Shown: piece by piece, positions 6,081 to 6,660 of the stretch | Numbering within the stretch: position 1 is the first letter of the stretch | How the letters are laid out: the number at the start of each line of letters is the position of its first letter | NCBI GenBank assembly: GCA_005883905.1 | Contig: VAYD01000048.1 | Location: 1 to 6,660, forward strand | Source: Actinomycetota bacterium | Lineage (GTDB): Bacteria > Actinomycetota > Thermoleophilia > Solirubrobacterales > Solirubrobacteraceae | DNA length: 6,660 nt | Direction: 5' to 3' | Notes under the pieces: model-generated | Databases searched by the model: none | What the model was told of the DNA's origin: nothing | The model's input: only the letters and a program-made list of their open reading frames with translations | Position numbers and translations under genes: made by a program

Positions 6081-6660
6081 TGAGCCTGCGCATCACCGAT
6101 GCGAACCGCCCGTGGTGGACGCTCTTCGGCGCTTGCACCGGGCTGTTCGTCCTCATGCTCGACTCGACGATCGTGACGCTGGCGCTGCCGGCGATCCGCA
6201 CGGACCTGGACGCCTCCGCGAGCGGGCTGCAATGGGTGATGAACGCGTATCTGCTCGTGATCGCCGCGTTTGTGGTCACGGCCGGGCGGCTGGGCGACAT
6301 GTTCGGCCGCCGGCTGATGTTCACCATCGGGCTGGCGATATTCGCGGGCGGGTCCGTGCTCTCGGGCGCCGCTTGGAGCCAGGATGCGATCATCGGCGGC
6401 AGGCTCGTTCAAGGTCTGGGCGCGGCGATGTTGCTTCCCCTCTCGCTTGCGATCGTGTGCGACGCGTTCTCCACCGAGCAGCAGCCGCGCGCGCTTGGCA
6501 TTTGGGCGTCGATCTCCGCCATCGCGCTGGGCGTTGGCCCGTTGATGGGAGGCGTCCTTGTTGATCTGGACTGGCGACTGATCTTCTGGATCAACGTGCC
6601 AATCCTGGCGCTCGGCGTAGCCGTGATGTTGGTAGCAGTGCGCGAGACCCGCGACGAGAC
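6080..6660 (+). CDS. Second DHA2-type MFS exporter (3' end outside window)
   Basis: The N-terminal 193 residues of another 14-helix DHA2 transporter, open to the window edge. Signatures are LDSTIVTLALP (27-37, motif D1), GLQWVMNAY (49-57), AGRLGDMFGRRL (68-79, motif A), GGRLVQGLGAA (106-116) and GVGPLMGGVL (151-160, motif C with its Gly-Pro intact). FWINVPI follows at 169-175. Five to six membrane segments are visible. The start is uncertain: GTG at 6080 gives a typical short N terminus (MSLRITDANRPWWT) with AGGG 11 bases upstream; GTG at 6068 would add four residues with no better ribosome site. The gene begins 51 bases after the first exporter on the same strand, so cotranscription is likely. 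It is clearly a distant paralogue of its neighbour rather than a recent copy: the shared motifs are conserved but most other residues differ. Confidence 0.9.
   Translation, partial: MSLRITDANRPWWTLFGACTGLFVLMLDSTIVTLALPAIRTDLDASASGLQWVMNAYLLVIAAFVVTAGRLGDMFGRRLMFTIGLAIFAGGSVLSGAAWSQDAIIGGRLVQGLGAAMLLPLSLAIVCDAFSTEQQPRALGIWASISAIALGVGPLMGGVLVDLDWRLIFWINVPILALGVAVMLVAVRETRDE

Overview
The window is high-GC bacterial chromosomal DNA. The order lysS then clpC on the same strand, GTG and TTG starts and poor Shine-Dalgarno matches point to an actinobacterium, possibly a deep-branching class such as Thermoleophilia. The phylum is supported by gene order and protein style; the class is a guess from overall impression only.

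Layout: (1) bases 1-902 carry the C-terminal ~60% of a class II lysyl-tRNA synthetase. (2) Bases 903-1526 are a 624-base non-coding stretch. It holds two related long hairpins with the same CCGG-AAA-CCGG tip (974-1023 and 1111-1164), a candidate clpC promoter with a tandem 9-base repeat upstream of a TATACT -10 box, and a probable long clpC leader. (3) Bases 1527-4169 encode a complete ClpC AAA+ unfoldase (880 residues) with a charged, probably disordered C-terminal tail. (4) From 4182 to the right edge lies a small drug-resistance-type locus: an ArsR-type winged-helix repressor on the minus strand (4182-4493), divergent from a 14-helix DHA2 major facilitator (4568-6028). A second DHA2 transporter follows 51 bases later and runs off the window at 6660. 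The 74-base divergent intergenic region contains a perfect 16-bp palindrome and a second 14/16 copy, each overlapping one candidate -10 box.

How the parts work together: lysS and clpC are housekeeping genes (tRNA charging; regulated proteolysis with ClpP). The right half reads as a self-contained, ligand-inducible efflux module: the repressor would shut off itself and the exporters from the shared operators until a small molecule releases it. ArsR and clpC converge with only 12 bases between them and no convincing terminator.

I see no CRISPR array, rRNA, tRNA, intact transposase or integrase. Nothing here clearly amounts to a new system. The most unusual sequence-level observations are the paired hairpin elements, the two-operator divergent control region, and the tandem repeat upstream of clpC.
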